Below are positions 1 through 8,049 of a DNA stretch of 64,000 nt, in pieces. The stretch covers positions 124,001 to 188,000 of the forward strand of contig JADLGN010000005.1 of the NCBI GenBank assembly GCA_020849295.1, given 5' to 3'. A program made the translations under genes and the position numbers. How positions within the stretch are numbered: the stretch's first letter is position 1; the number at the start of each line of letters is the position of its first letter. This stretch comes from Bacteroidia bacterium. GTDB taxonomy: Bacteria > Bacteroidota > Bacteroidia > NS11-12g > UBA9320. Below the pieces are notes generated by a model. That model searched no databases. It worked only from the letters and a program-made list of their open reading frames with translations, and was not told where the DNA came from.

Positions 1-1
1 T

Positions 2-1897
2 TTTTCAATTAATGGAAATGAAATTGCTTTTGGCACAATTGGAGATGCAAGTACTTCTGAAGGAATATTTTGGGAAGTAATAAATGCCGGAGGTGTACTT
101 CAAGTCCCTATGCTTGTGAGTATTTGGGATGACCAATACGGAATTTCTGTTCCGGCAAAATACCAGACCACAAAAGAAAATCTTAGTGCTGTTCTTGATG
201 GTTTTAAAACAGATGAACATGGTTTAGGTTATCAACTTTTCAGAGTAAAAGGTTGGGATTATCCATCTTTATTAAAAACTTATAAAAAAGCTACTGAAAT
301 ATGCAGAAATGAACACGTACCTTGTATAGTACATGTTGTAGAACTTACACAACCTCAGGGACACTCTACATCAGGATCTCATGAACGATATAAGTCTAAG
401 CAAAGACTTGAGTGGGAAAAAGAATACGACTGTATTTCTCAAATGAGAATATGGATAGAAAAAAATGGTATTGCTGATAGTGCAGAACTTGATGAAATAG
501 AAAAAAACGCTACTGAATATGTTAAAAATATTCAAAAAGAAGCATGGGATGAATATTTGATACCTCTAAAAAATGAAAAAGAAGAAACCATTAAAATATT
601 ACAAAATCTCTCTTCTAATTCTGTAAAAAATGAACAAATAAATATAATTACAGAAGAACTGAAATCATTAAACATACCCGAAAGAAAAGATATTTATAAA
701 GCCATATACGACTCGCTTCGAATTACTATAAATGAAAAAAATGAGCAAAGAAATGAACTTGTAACTTTACTGCAAAACTTTGATACAATAAATTTTTCGA
801 GATACAATTCAAAGCTTTATGCTGAAGATAATTCATCAATTAAAAACATAGTAGAAATAAAAGCCGAGTATAGTGAAAATTCAAAAAGTATTGATGGATA
901 CAAGTTGCTACAAACTTTTTTTGACAAGGCATTTGAAAGGGATAATCGTTTGATTGCATTTGGTGAAGATGTAGGAAATATTGGTGATGTTAATCAAGGT
1001 TTTGCCGGGTTGCAATTAAAATATGGAGAACACAGAATTTCTGATACAGCTATAAGAGAACTAAGCATTGCCGGACAAGCAATAGGTCTTGCTCTTAGAG
1101 GCTTGAGACCAATAGCCGAAATTCAATATCTCGATTATTTTTTATATGCTGTACAAATAGTAAGTGATGACCTTGCAACTTTGCATTATCGAACTGCCGG
1201 CGGACAAAAGGCTCCTGTAATAATAAGAACAAGAGGTCATAGACTTGAAGGAATTTGGCACAGCGGCTCTCCAATGGGCATGATACTTAATTCTATAAGA
1301 GGTGTAAATGTTGTAGTACCTCGAAATATGACTCAGGCAGCAGGATTTTATAATGCATTGCTTAAATGTGATGAGCCTGCTCTTGTAATAGAACCTCTAA
1401 ATGGTTACAGAATAAAAGAAAGACTTCCTGATAACATAGCAGATTTTACAATTCCTCTTGGTATTCCTGAAATATTGCAGGAAGGAAATGATATTACCCT
1501 AGTTACATATGGAAGTTGTTGCAGGATAGCTTTAGAAGCTACTACAAAACTTGCCGAATTTGGTATTTCTGTTGAAATTATAGACATTCAAACTCTTTTA
1601 CCATTTGATATTAATAATAGTATAGCAGAATCTGTTAAAAAAACTAACAAACTTGTAATTCTTGACGAAGATGTCCCCGGAGGGGCTTCTGCTTTTATTT
1701 TGCAGCAAGTATTGGAAAAGCAAAATGCCTTTAAGTATTTGGATATTGAACCATTAACTATTACTTCTAAAGAGCATCGTACTGCTTATGGCTCTGATGG
1801 CGATTATTTTTCAAAGCCAAATTGCGAAAATGTATTTGAAAAAATATACAATATGATGCATTTGTATAACCCTTCAAAATATTCTGTATTTTATTAA
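2..1897 (+). CDS. 2-oxoacid dehydrogenase E1, alpha/beta fusion (5' end cut by window)
   Basis: This is the thiamine-diphosphate E1 component of a pyruvate or branched-chain 2-oxoacid dehydrogenase complex, which decarboxylates the 2-oxoacid and acylates the lipoyl arm of E2. The reading frame is open from base 2, so the M at 110 is internal. The alpha-type ThDP motif GDASTSEG (visible residues 14-21) leads to WDDQYGIS. A charged linker follows, then from about residue 298 the beta-type pyrimidine-binding domain (LIAFGEDVG) and the transketolase C-terminal domain (LVTYGSCC, ILDEDVPGGA). Alpha and beta chains are therefore fused in one polypeptide, a form I recall as common in Bacteroidota. 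The E2 gene lies 3 kb away beyond secDF. Whether the substrate is pyruvate or branched-chain cannot be decided here. Family certain, substrate open. Confidence 0.92.
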   Translation, partial: FSINGNEIAFGTIGDASTSEGIFWEVINAGGVLQVPMLVSIWDDQYGISVPAKYQTTKENLSAVLDGFKTDEHGLGYQLFRVKGWDYPSLLKTYKKATEICRNEHVPCIVHVVELTQPQGHSTSGSHERYKSKQRLEWEKEYDCISQMRIWIEKNGIADSAELDEIEKNATEYVKNIQKEAWDEYLIPLKNEKEETIKILQNLSSNSVKNEQINIITEELKSLNIPERKDIYKAIYDSLRITINEKNEQRNELVTLLQNFDTINFSRYNSKLYAEDNSSIKNIVEIKAEYSENSKSIDGYKLLQTFFDKAFERDNRLIAFGEDVGNIGDVNQGFAGLQLKYGEHRISDTAIRELSIAGQAIGLALRGLRPIAEIQYLDYFLYAVQIVSDDLATLHYRTAGGQKAPVIIRTRGHRLEGIWHSGSPMGMILNSIRGVNVVVPRNMTQAAGFYNALLKCDEPALVIEPLNGYRIKERLPDNIADFTIPLGIPEILQEGNDITLVTYGSCCRIALEATTKLAEFGISVEIIDIQTLLPFDINNSIAESVKKTNKLVILDEDVPGGASAFILQQVLEKQNAFKYLDIEPLTITSKEHRTAYGSDGDYFSKPNCENVFEKIYNMMHLYNPSKYSVFY

Positions 1898-1917
1898 TCA
1901 GTACTTTTCTTATAAAT

Positions 1918-1949
1918 AAAAAAGCCAGAAGAAATCTTCTGGCTTTTTT
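1918..1949. terminator. Bidirectional intrinsic terminator between E1 and secDF
   Basis: A perfect inverted repeat GCCAGAAGA / TCTTCTGGC (1924-1932 and 1935-1943) is flanked by A6 on the left and T6 on the right. It can end transcription of the E1 gene on the plus strand and of secDF on the minus strand. Confidence 0.85.
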
Positions 1950-1966
1950 ATTTAAATTAAGTTTTT

Positions 1967-4942
1967 TTATTTCTTCTTTTTACCAAAATCAACAGCAATA
2001 GCTGATGCTATAAAAATAGATGAATATGTACCAACTACTATTCCTATTAACAACGCAAATGTAAAGCCTTTCAAGCCTTCGCCACCAAATAAGAATAACA
2101 TTAAAAGTGTAAGGATAGTACACATTGCTGTTACAATGGTACGGCTTAGAGTTTGATTAACAGCATCATTAATTACATCTTGTTGGTTATCATATTTATT
2201 AAAACCTAAAAACTCCCTGATACGGTCAAATACAACCACTGTATCATTAATTGAATATCCTAAAACAGTAAGCAATGCTCCAATAAATGCTTGGTCCACA
2301 TCCATTGGGAAAGGCATAATACCCCATAATAATGAATAAACAGCTAAAATTATAAGTACATCATGTAAAAGTGAAATTGCTCCTCCAATACCAAACTCAA
2401 GTTTTCTGAATCTAATAATAATGTAAAGGAAAATACCTATTACAGCTAAAACAACAGAAATAAATGAACCTTTCCTTACATCTGCCGCTATAGTTGGACC
2501 AATCTTACTTGATGATAAAATGTCTTTCTTTTTAATTTTAAATTGTTTTAACCCTTCTAAAATTGTTGCTTCAACTTGCTCAGAAATGTCGTGTCTTTGA
2601 TCATCTATTCTATATGCTGTAGTAATTCTAAAGCGATTATTTGAACCATAAGTTTTTACCTCTACGTTTTCTTTTATTACATTATTTAATGCTACTTTAA
2701 TTTCGTCTCCTGTAACATTATTATCTTTAAATTGTACAGTATAAGTCCAACCTCCTTTAAAATCAACACCTGTACTAAATCCTTTAGTAAAAATACTTGC
2801 TAAACCAAGTAAAATTACAGCACCCGAAACCATATAAAGAATTTTGCGTTTTGACATAAAGTTGTAAATTTTACGATTGCGAAACTTACTGAAAATATTA
2901 GTAGTAAATGTACAAACTTTACCGCGTTTCATATCCCATTCGTTAAATAATCTTGATAGTAAAACTCCAGTGTATAATGAAGTAAAAATACCAATAATAA
3001 GCACAACAGCAAATCCTTTTACAGGTCCTGAACCATAATAAGCCATAATTATTGCAGCAATTAATTGAGTAACGTGAGAGTCAAGAATAGCTGAAAATGC
3101 TTGCTTATAACCTATAGTAACAGCATTTGCATAGCTTTTTCCATTAAGTAATTCTTCCTTTATACGTTCATTGATAAGTACGTTACAATCCAGAGCCATA
3201 CCCATAGTTAATACCAACCCTGCAAGTCCTGGCAAAGTAAGAGCAGCATTAAATCCAGCCATAATTGCAACCAAGAAAAACAAATTAATTAAAAGTGCAA
3301 TTACACCATACCAAGCACCTCTTCCGTAATATGCAAAAACAAACGCTACAACTATAAAAAATCCAAGAAATAAAGATATAATACCGGCTTTTCTTGCAGA
3401 TTCACCAAGGGTAGGTCCTACAATGCTTTCTTCAACTATACGTGTTGGTGCAGGCAGTTTTCCTGCTTTAAGAATATTTGCTAAGTCATCTGCTTCACGA
3501 TCATCAAAACCACCTGAAATTTCTGACATACCATTTGCTATTTCAGATCTTACAGTTGGGGCAGAGTATATTTTATCATCAAGCATAATTGCAACTGCAT
3601 CAACAGTTGGTGCAGCTTGTGCTGTAATTCTTCTCCAGTCATTTGCCCCCTCAGGGCTCATTGTCATTGAAACTGCTATTTCTCCTCCCGGATTTACAGA
3701 TTTTCTTGCACTTGTAACTACATCACCGGGTAAAGCAGGTTGTCCATCTCTTCCCGCCTTAATACCATAAAGCATAAAAAATGCACGGTTTTTATCTGTT
3801 GGTTTAAAACTCCATCTCAACAAGAAATTTGGAGGAAATATTGTTTTTACTTCAGGCATATCAAAATACTTTTGAAGTGTTTCCATTTCTTTGGTTGGGA
3901 CATAACCTATACCTGCACCATCTGCCCATCTTTGTTGCTTTGATTGTGGATCTTCCATTGTATTTGGAATAATCAAAGACAATACAGGGTTTTCTTTTTT
4001 AATTTGCTCGGGAGATTTATTTTTAGATGTATCTTTTTTATTTGCTGATTGTGTTAATGACCCTTGTTTTTTTGAAGTATCAGTATTTGTGTTTTCATTA
4101 TTTACACCTGTAAGAGTAGTTGATTTAGTTGTATCTTTTTTACCATCATTTTTTTCAATTTCTTCTGCTGCAAGTTTGTTTTTTACAATTTCATTTGCTG
4201 ATTCAAGAAATTTCCATGATTCATAATTGTGATATGTATTCCAAAACTCAAGTTTTGCTGAGCTTTGTAAAATATTCCTTACACGCTTTGGATCATCTAC
4301 ACCAGGTAATTCAACAAGTATTCTTCCATTACCGAGTTCCTGTACGTTTGGCTGAACAACACCAAATTGGTCAATTCTTTGATTAATGATTTGATATGCT
4401 CTTGATACCGATTGTTTAGCTTGTTTGCTAAGCCAATCATATACTTTTTGGTTTGTTGCATCGTAAGGCAACTCGTCTTTAATGTCTTTATTAGTAAATA
4501 TTGGAGCAAGTTTTTCATTTGGCGCTATTTTTTCCCACTCAACTTTGAAAAGTTCAATAAAATTTACTTGTCCATTGAATTTCTTCTTTGCATTTTCAAG
4601 AGCATCAATAAATTTTTGATTTTTGCTGTTATTTGACATTCCTTTTATAATGTCTGCAACAGAAACTTCCATAGTTACGTTCATTCCGCCCTTGAGGTCA
4701 AGACCAAGACCAATTTCTTTTTCTTTACACTCCATATAGGTATATTTCATAATACCAAGCATATTAAAAACAGTTTGAGATCCCATAGAGTCGAGATATT
4801 CAGCAGCTGGCTTTCCTGTTTTTTTAGCCCACGCTTCTGCTTTATTCTCAACACTACGTGTTTTCCATGTAAACGAAAGCTGATAAATACACGCTAATGC
4901 AAGCAATATTGTAAATACTTGAACAAATCCTTTATTTTTCAT
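1967..4942 (-). CDS. secDF: Protein translocase SecDF (fused SecD-SecF)
   Basis: Inner-membrane RND-type component of the Sec translocon that uses the proton gradient to pull exported proteins into the periplasm. SecD and SecF are fused in one 991-residue chain. An N-terminal membrane segment is followed by the SecD motif GLDLKGGMNV, a large periplasmic P1 region, a first block of membrane segments (LAGLVLTMGMALDCNVLINERI), then the SecF half starting at about residue 700 with TGVDFKGG and a second block with YSINDTVVVFDRIRE. The P1 region carries a low-complexity Lys/Thr/Ser/Asn-rich insert at about residues 255-320. The start gives a good membrane anchor and sits about 33 bases below a -7 promoter motif. 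It is convergent with E1 and divergent from E2. Identification is secure. Confidence 0.97.
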   Translation of the reverse strand: MKNKGFVQVFTILLALACIYQLSFTWKTRSVENKAEAWAKKTGKPAAEYLDSMGSQTVFNMLGIMKYTYMECKEKEIGLGLDLKGGMNVTMEVSVADIIKGMSNNSKNQKFIDALENAKKKFNGQVNFIELFKVEWEKIAPNEKLAPIFTNKDIKDELPYDATNQKVYDWLSKQAKQSVSRAYQIINQRIDQFGVVQPNVQELGNGRILVELPGVDDPKRVRNILQSSAKLEFWNTYHNYESWKFLESANEIVKNKLAAEEIEKNDGKKDTTKSTTLTGVNNENTNTDTSKKQGSLTQSANKKDTSKNKSPEQIKKENPVLSLIIPNTMEDPQSKQQRWADGAGIGYVPTKEMETLQKYFDMPEVKTIFPPNFLLRWSFKPTDKNRAFFMLYGIKAGRDGQPALPGDVVTSARKSVNPGGEIAVSMTMSPEGANDWRRITAQAAPTVDAVAIMLDDKIYSAPTVRSEIANGMSEISGGFDDREADDLANILKAGKLPAPTRIVEESIVGPTLGESARKAGIISLFLGFFIVVAFVFAYYGRGAWYGVIALLINLFFLVAIMAGFNAALTLPGLAGLVLTMGMALDCNVLINERIKEELLNGKSYANAVTIGYKQAFSAILDSHVTQLIAAIIMAYYGSGPVKGFAVVLIIGIFTSLYTGVLLSRLFNEWDMKRGKVCTFTTNIFSKFRNRKIYNFMSKRKILYMVSGAVILLGLASIFTKGFSTGVDFKGGWTYTVQFKDNNVTGDEIKVALNNVIKENVEVKTYGSNNRFRITTAYRIDDQRHDISEQVEATILEGLKQFKIKKKDILSSSKIGPTIAADVRKGSFISVVLAVIGIFLYIIIRFRKLEFGIGGAISLLHDVLIILAVYSLLWGIMPFPMDVDQAFIGALLTVLGYSINDTVVVFDRIREFLGFNKYDNQQDVINDAVNQTLSRTIVTAMCTILTLLMLFLFGGEGLKGFTFALLIGIVVGTYSSIFIASAIAVDFGKKKK

Positions 4943-4979
4943 TTTAAATTCTTAATTATCTACTTTTTTTAAAAGAGGG

Positions 4980-5010
4980 CAAAAGTAGATATTTTAAATT
5001 TTAAATTCAA
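4980..5010 (-). promoter_or_regulatory. Bacteroidota-type promoter for secDF
   Basis: On the minus strand, TACTTTTG (4987-4980) fits the -7 consensus TAnnTTTG. A TTG lies 20 bases upstream (5010-5008). Transcription would start around 4975, giving a leader of about 30 bases. Confidence 0.5.
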
Positions 5011-5132
5011 CAGATGTTTTTTTGTGTTTTTTTTAATAAAAAATAAATTAAATTTTACTAATAGCATGGTTCAAAAAAGTTAATTGATTTTTAAAATCAA
5101 ACAAATTTCAATTTAATGAGGTTTTAATTTAA

Positions 5133-5140
5133 TAATTTTG
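5133..5140 (+). promoter_or_regulatory. -7 promoter element for the E2 gene
   Basis: TAATTTTG matches the Bacteroidota -7 consensus TAnnTTTG and ends 15 bases before the ATG at 5156. No clear TTG -33 box is seen at the expected distance. The implied leader is about 10 bases, with no Shine-Dalgarno sequence. Confidence 0.45.
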
Positions 5141-5155
5141 CGACTTTAATAAAAC

Positions 5156-6376
5156 ATGGCAGAGATAATAAAATTGCCCAAAATGAGCGATACTATGGAA
5201 GAAGGTGTAATAGTGAAATGGTTAGTAAAGCCCGGCGACTATGTGAAATCAGGTGATATTCTTGCAGAAGTAGAAACAGATAAGGCTACTATGGAACTTG
5301 AAAATTTTGTGAAAGGAACTGTGCTTTTGCTAAAGGCAGAAGAAGGAATTGCAATACCTGTAAATGAAACAATTGCAGTGATAGGCGAAAAAGGTGAAGA
5401 TATTTCAAAATTATTTGACAACTCCAATACTAATGTAACTTTAGAAAAACCTGCAAATGAAAAAATTCAAAAAACAAATACAGAGCCTGATAAATTAAAA
5501 GATGCCGATTCAGTAATCCAAAACTCAAGAATAAAAATAAGTCCGCTTGCCCGAATAATTGCAAAAGAAAAAGGCATTGAGATAAATGACATAGAGGGAA
5601 GTGGTGATAATGGAAGAATTGTTAAAAGAGATATAGATTCTGTAAATGAATCAGCTAAAATATTAAGTTCTAACACAGTAAATAGCAAAATGCATGAAAG
5701 CTTTACTGAGGTAAATATTTCGCAAATGCGAAAAACAATAGCAGCCCGACTTTCAGACAGCAAATTTAATTCGCCACATTTTTATCTTACCATGGAAATA
5801 AACATGGATAAGGTATTTGAAGCTCGTGAAAAAATAAATAAATTTACAGAAACCAAAATATCTGTTAATGATTTTGTGGCAAAAGCTACTGCACTTGCAC
5901 TTCAAAAGCATCCAAATGTAAATTCATCATGGCTAGGTACTAAAATTAGATATAATAATCATATTCATCTTGGTATTGCTATATCAGTTGAAGATGGCTT
6001 ACTTGTTCCTGTTGTGCGTTTTGCTAATCATAAAAGTATATCTGACATTAGCACTGAAATAAAAGAGTTAAGTACAAAAGCAAAGAACAAAAAACTACAG
6101 CCGCAAGACTGGCAAGGAAATACATTTACAATTAGTAATCTCGGTATGTTTGGAATTGATGAATTTACTGCAATTATAAATCCGCCAGATTCGTGTATTT
6201 TAGCTGTAGGTGCTATTAAAGACACAGTAGGTATTGTAAATGGACAAATTCAACCTGTAAAAGTGATGAAAGTTACACTAAGTTGCGATCACAGAATTGT
6301 TGACGGAGTTGCCGGTGCAAAATTTTTAAACACATTAAAGGAAATTTTAGAAGAACCAGTTATACTAATTGCATAA
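5156..6376 (+). CDS. Dihydrolipoamide acyltransferase (E2) of a 2-oxoacid dehydrogenase complex, probably pyruvate
   Basis: E2 core enzyme that moves the acyl group from its lipoyl arm to CoA. There is one N-terminal lipoyl domain (residues 1-75) with the lipoylated Lys in ETDKATME. Then come a Lys/Asn-rich linker and a peripheral subunit-binding domain at about 122-158 (ISPLARIIAKEKGI, SGDNGRIVKRDI). The C-terminal catalytic domain carries the active-site motif DHRIVDG near residue 380. MSDTMEEG in the lipoyl domain resembles pyruvate dehydrogenase E2 rather than branched-chain E2, which is why I favour pyruvate. Its stop is directly followed by the ATG of the flavin reductase-like gene, so the two are probably co-transcribed. 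No E3 gene is in the window. Confidence 0.95.
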   Translation: MAEIIKLPKMSDTMEEGVIVKWLVKPGDYVKSGDILAEVETDKATMELENFVKGTVLLLKAEEGIAIPVNETIAVIGEKGEDISKLFDNSNTNVTLEKPANEKIQKTNTEPDKLKDADSVIQNSRIKISPLARIIAKEKGIEINDIEGSGDNGRIVKRDIDSVNESAKILSSNTVNSKMHESFTEVNISQMRKTIAARLSDSKFNSPHFYLTMEINMDKVFEAREKINKFTETKISVNDFVAKATALALQKHPNVNSSWLGTKIRYNNHIHLGIAISVEDGLLVPVVRFANHKSISDISTEIKELSTKAKNKKLQPQDWQGNTFTISNLGMFGIDEFTAIINPPDSCILAVGAIKDTVGIVNGQIQPVKVMKVTLSCDHRIVDGVAGAKFLNTLKEILEEPVILIA

Positions 6377-7219
6377 ATGATTACAATAAATCCCGCAGAA
6401 CAAACAATACCACAACTTCAAAGATATTTACAAGGTGCAGTTGCCCCAAGACCAATTGCTCTTGCAAGTACAATTGACAAAAACGGAACAAGAAATCTTG
6501 CACCATTCAGTTTTTACAACATTTTCAGTTCTAATCCTCCAATTCTTGTATTCTCACCAGCGCGTAGCGGAAGAACAGCCATACAAAAACATACATACAA
6601 CAATATAAAAGAAACATCTCAAGTAGTAATAAATGCTGTAAATTATGAAATGTTGCATCAAATGAACCTTTCAAGCAGTGAATTTGAAGCTGATGTTGAT
6701 GAATTTGAAAAATCCGGCTTTACTCCTTTAAAATCACAATTGGTAAAACCATATAGAGTAAAAGAAAGTCCTATACAATTTGAATGTGAAGTAAAACAAA
6801 TAGTTGAGCTTGGGAAAAAAGGAGGTGCTGGCAATTTAATAATATGTGAAATTAAATTAATGCATATTTCATTAAGGGTTTTGGGGGAAAACAATGAAAT
6901 AGACCAGACAAAAATTGACTTAATTGCACGTATGGGGGGAAATTGGTATTGCAGAACCAACCCTCAATCAATGTTTGAAGTGGCTAAACCAATTTCTTCT
7001 ATTGGAATTGGTGTAGATGCTTTGCCAGATAAAATAAAAAACAACAAATTACTAAGTGGAAATCAGCTTGGATTACTAGGAAGTATTGATAAATTACCCG
7101 ATTTTGATGAAATTGATTCAATTAAAAAAACTTTTATAAACGAATCTAATAAAGAAAACATAGCAAATAAATTGCTTGAGCAGGGCGAAATAAAAAAAGC
7201 TTTGTGTGTTTTGATGTAA
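6377..7219 (+). CDS. Flavin reductase-like (FMN-binding split-barrel) protein
   Basis: Member of the flavin reductase-like, DIM6/NTAB-type split-barrel family that binds FMN. Visible family features are the N-terminal GAVAPRPIALAST and NLAPFSFYNIFSSNPP segments and the FEC...Q motif around residue 135. The reaction and substrate cannot be read from sequence; relatives include oxidoreductases and flavin reductases. Its ATG immediately follows the E2 stop codon, which suggests translational coupling, but a role in the dehydrogenase complex is not shown. The C-terminal 60 residues look less conserved. At 280 residues it is longer than the minimal domain. The stop lies 3 bases from that of the convergent next gene. 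Confidence 0.85.
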   Translation: MITINPAEQTIPQLQRYLQGAVAPRPIALASTIDKNGTRNLAPFSFYNIFSSNPPILVFSPARSGRTAIQKHTYNNIKETSQVVINAVNYEMLHQMNLSSSEFEADVDEFEKSGFTPLKSQLVKPYRVKESPIQFECEVKQIVELGKKGGAGNLIICEIKLMHISLRVLGENNEIDQTKIDLIARMGGNWYCRTNPQSMFEVAKPISSIGIGVDALPDKIKNNKLLSGNQLGLLGSIDKLPDFDEIDSIKKTFINESNKENIANKLLEQGEIKKALCVLM

Positions 7220-7222
7220 TTT

Positions 7223-7903
7223 TTACCAGTCGTCTTCGTCAACAAATGTTGGTTCTTTGCAGAATTTTTTAAGATTAGAAATCATACTTTTTATCTTTTT
7301 ATCTGCAAACATAAGTATCATATCATTCCCTTTTGGGTTGATATTTGATTTGCGATAAAATTCAAAATATGTTCTTATTTCTTTTTCTTCTCCGGGAGGT
7401 GGGTCCATTATATGAACAAGATTGTTTATTTTATAACGATAACGGTCTTCTTTAAATCTAATTTCCATGTCAAATGCTACTCGACCGTTCTGTGTTTTTG
7501 AGAATTTATTAGCTTCAATATACAATGGAAACTCACATTCAAGTACTAATTTGTATTCTTTTTTCAAATCCTTTTTAATAACCTGTTTTTGGTTCTTTTT
7601 ACCAAATTCATGCTTAATCCATCTTTTTGCTCTTGCATATAATGAGTCGTTTCCGGGAGATTCTTCTTCGGTAACTACCTCCACATAAGTTACAAGTTCT
7701 GTAATTGTATCAAATGGTACTACAAAGCGTACATAAGGTTTTTTAACTGGCTGAGTGGGTCCGGCTTCTGATACAGTTGTGGTAGTATCAATACCAAAAA
7801 CATTTGAATAACTTGAATCAGGCTTTGTGTCCTGTGCAAATATTATAAAACTGTATATTGAAAGAATTGCTGTAAATGCAATTGCCTTAATTTTAAATTT
7901 CAT
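7223..7903 (-). CDS. Exported DUF4468-like protein
   Basis: Exported protein of unknown function, 226 residues. I place the start at 7903 rather than the ORF-track start at 7975. MKFKIKAIAFTAILSIYSFIIFAQ is a clean Sec signal peptide, and a -7 promoter motif (7931-7938) lies inside the longer ORF. The mature part has a Pro/Thr-rich segment, a helical stretch (SLYARAKRWIKHEF), then beta strands with YRYKINNLVHI. This order resembles the Bacteroidota DUF4468 domain, recognised from memory without a profile search. It is divergent from the M1 aminopeptidase and convergent, 3 bases apart, with the flavin reductase-like gene. No enzymatic motif is seen. Confidence 0.7.
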   Translation of the reverse strand: MKFKIKAIAFTAILSIYSFIIFAQDTKPDSSYSNVFGIDTTTTVSEAGPTQPVKKPYVRFVVPFDTITELVTYVEVVTEEESPGNDSLYARAKRWIKHEFGKKNQKQVIKKDLKKEYKLVLECEFPLYIEANKFSKTQNGRVAFDMEIRFKEDRYRYKINNLVHIMDPPPGEEKEIRTYFEFYRKSNINPKGNDMILMFADKKIKSMISNLKKFCKEPTFVDEDDW

Positions 7904-7930
7904 TCTAAAAATAAATATTAATAAAGTTTG

Positions 7931-7938
7931 CAAAAATA
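7931..7938 (-). promoter_or_regulatory. -7 element for the DUF4468-like gene; decides its start
   Basis: TATTTTTG on the minus strand lies 28 bases upstream of the ATG at 7903 and inside the longer annotated ORF. It therefore favours the shorter protein with a canonical signal peptide. No -33 TTG is evident. Confidence 0.4.
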
Positions 7939-8019
7939 TAACTTTGATTGAATTGTAAGTCATTATATATCCCATACTTATCCACTAAGTTATTATTAGT
8001 TTAATTTTTCCAACAACAT

Positions 8020-8027
8020 TAAATTTG
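8020..8027 (+). promoter_or_regulatory. -7 element for the M1 aminopeptidase gene
   Basis: TAAATTTG fits TAnnTTTG and ends 22 bases before the ATG at 8050. A -33 TTG is not obvious. Confidence 0.4.
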
Positions 8028-8049
8028 CATGGAATATAATTTCTGAAAA

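Noticed and set aside
3423-3943. Two plus-strand ORFs (115 and 67 residues) inside secDF
   Set aside because: They are antisense to conserved SecD coding sequence and lack any promoter or domain.
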